DNA of 64,000 bases from Caballeronia calidae (GTDB lineage Bacteria; Pseudomonadota; Gammaproteobacteria; Burkholderiales; Burkholderiaceae), in NCBI RefSeq assembly GCF_900044055.2, contig NZ_FCOX02000029.1, positions 46,159-110,158 on the forward strand, written 5' to 3'. Below the pieces are notes generated by a model. That model did not search any database. It worked only from the letters and a program-made list of their open reading frames with translations, and was not told the DNA's origin. This document shows, piece after piece, positions 63,735 to 64,000 of this stretch (the first letter of the stretch is position 1; every line of letters starts with the position of its first letter). A program made the position numbers and the translations under genes.

Positions 63735-63950
63735 TCACTGTAGCGGCGGTATGGTGCCGAACTTCTCCGCGAGCATTCTTTCGTACACACCGAAGTGTAA
63801 GTCGACCTCGTCTTGCGACACGGTCTGAACGAAGATGTTGACTTTCTCAGACATCAATCCCATGACCGCTGCGACGGCTGCTTCGAGTTGCGGCGCGCAA
63901 ATGCGGTCTTCCGGCAGCGTCGAGTGTACCGGCTCCGGTTGTTTGGACAC
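63735..63950 (-). CDS. hypothetical protein, 71 aa
   Basis: GTG start with AAGG upstream. The product reads MSKQPEPVHSTLPEDRICAPQLEAAVAAVMGLMSEKVNIFVQ..., helical with an acidic second half. No family recognised; small proteins of this composition are common in Burkholderia. No repeat was seen in the last 50 bases of the window. Confidence 0.5.
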   Translation of the reverse strand: MSKQPEPVHSTLPEDRICAPQLEAAVAAVMGLMSEKVNIFVQTVSQDEVDLHFGVYERMLAEKFGTIPPLQ

Positions 63951-64000
63951 GCCTTAGCAGCTCAGGCGGCCAACTTCATCAGCCTTTCCTGACGGGCTTC

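Noticed and set aside
8277..64000. CRISPR-associated transposon
   Set aside because: No Cas gene and no array of regularly spaced repeats seen on either strand.

Overview
The window looks like a chromosome segment of a Burkholderiaceae member, probably Caballeronia or Paraburkholderia. I infer this from the GC-rich, GC3-rich codon use, a DUF3563 protein, a LexA-type SOS box before dinB, and several small protein families I associate with this group. This is a family-level impression, not a computed result.

Positions 1-8,230 are ordinary core-type sequence: DUF3563, a small hypothetical gene, SOS-controlled DNA polymerase IV, a TauD-type dioxygenase with a sulfonate/taurine-type ABC importer, and a divergent LysR regulator/aldo-keto reductase pair.

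At about 8,277 the character changes abruptly to lower-GC, mosaic accessory DNA. Four direct repeats with the GTTTGA core (8,301-8,432) look like transposase-binding sites of a Tn7-like transposon end. They are followed by a zinc-knuckle gene, a large DDE transposase (TnsB/TniA type) whose N-terminus resembles a catalytically degenerate TnsA, and a divergent operon: orf-252, tnsC/tniB ATPase, tniQ/tnsD. That tniQ is split by a 1,370-bp IS3-family element with a CTA target duplication. A second, intact TniQ/TnsD-like protein lies at 22.6-23.8 kb. I did not find the right end of this element, so its cargo cannot be delimited.

From 20 to 49 kb come cargo-like genes. They include a metallophosphoesterase, a gene run ending in an HAD-fold protein and an orphan HipA kinase, a tightly overlapping small-gene run starting with DUF6088, and a five-gene operon of TerY-type vWA protein, PP2C phosphatase, Ser/Thr kinase with helix-hairpin-helix, Cys-repeat secreted protein and DUF4236 (a TerY-P-type triad plus two partners). 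RmuC, a DUF2971 protein, a PD-(D/E)XK/DUF4268-like nuclease, an HU protein with an H1-like Lys/Ala/Pro tail, and DNA ligase D follow. The common theme is DNA repair, phospho-signalling and possible defence.

From 50 to 63 kb there is a signalling cluster: four hybrid histidine kinases, two of them clear paralogues, and two single-domain response regulators. Between them sit small DUF6723-type paralogues, a zinc-ribbon protein and a ParB-like gene frameshifted in a poly-C run. No tRNA, rRNA, CRISPR array or phage structural gene was recognised.
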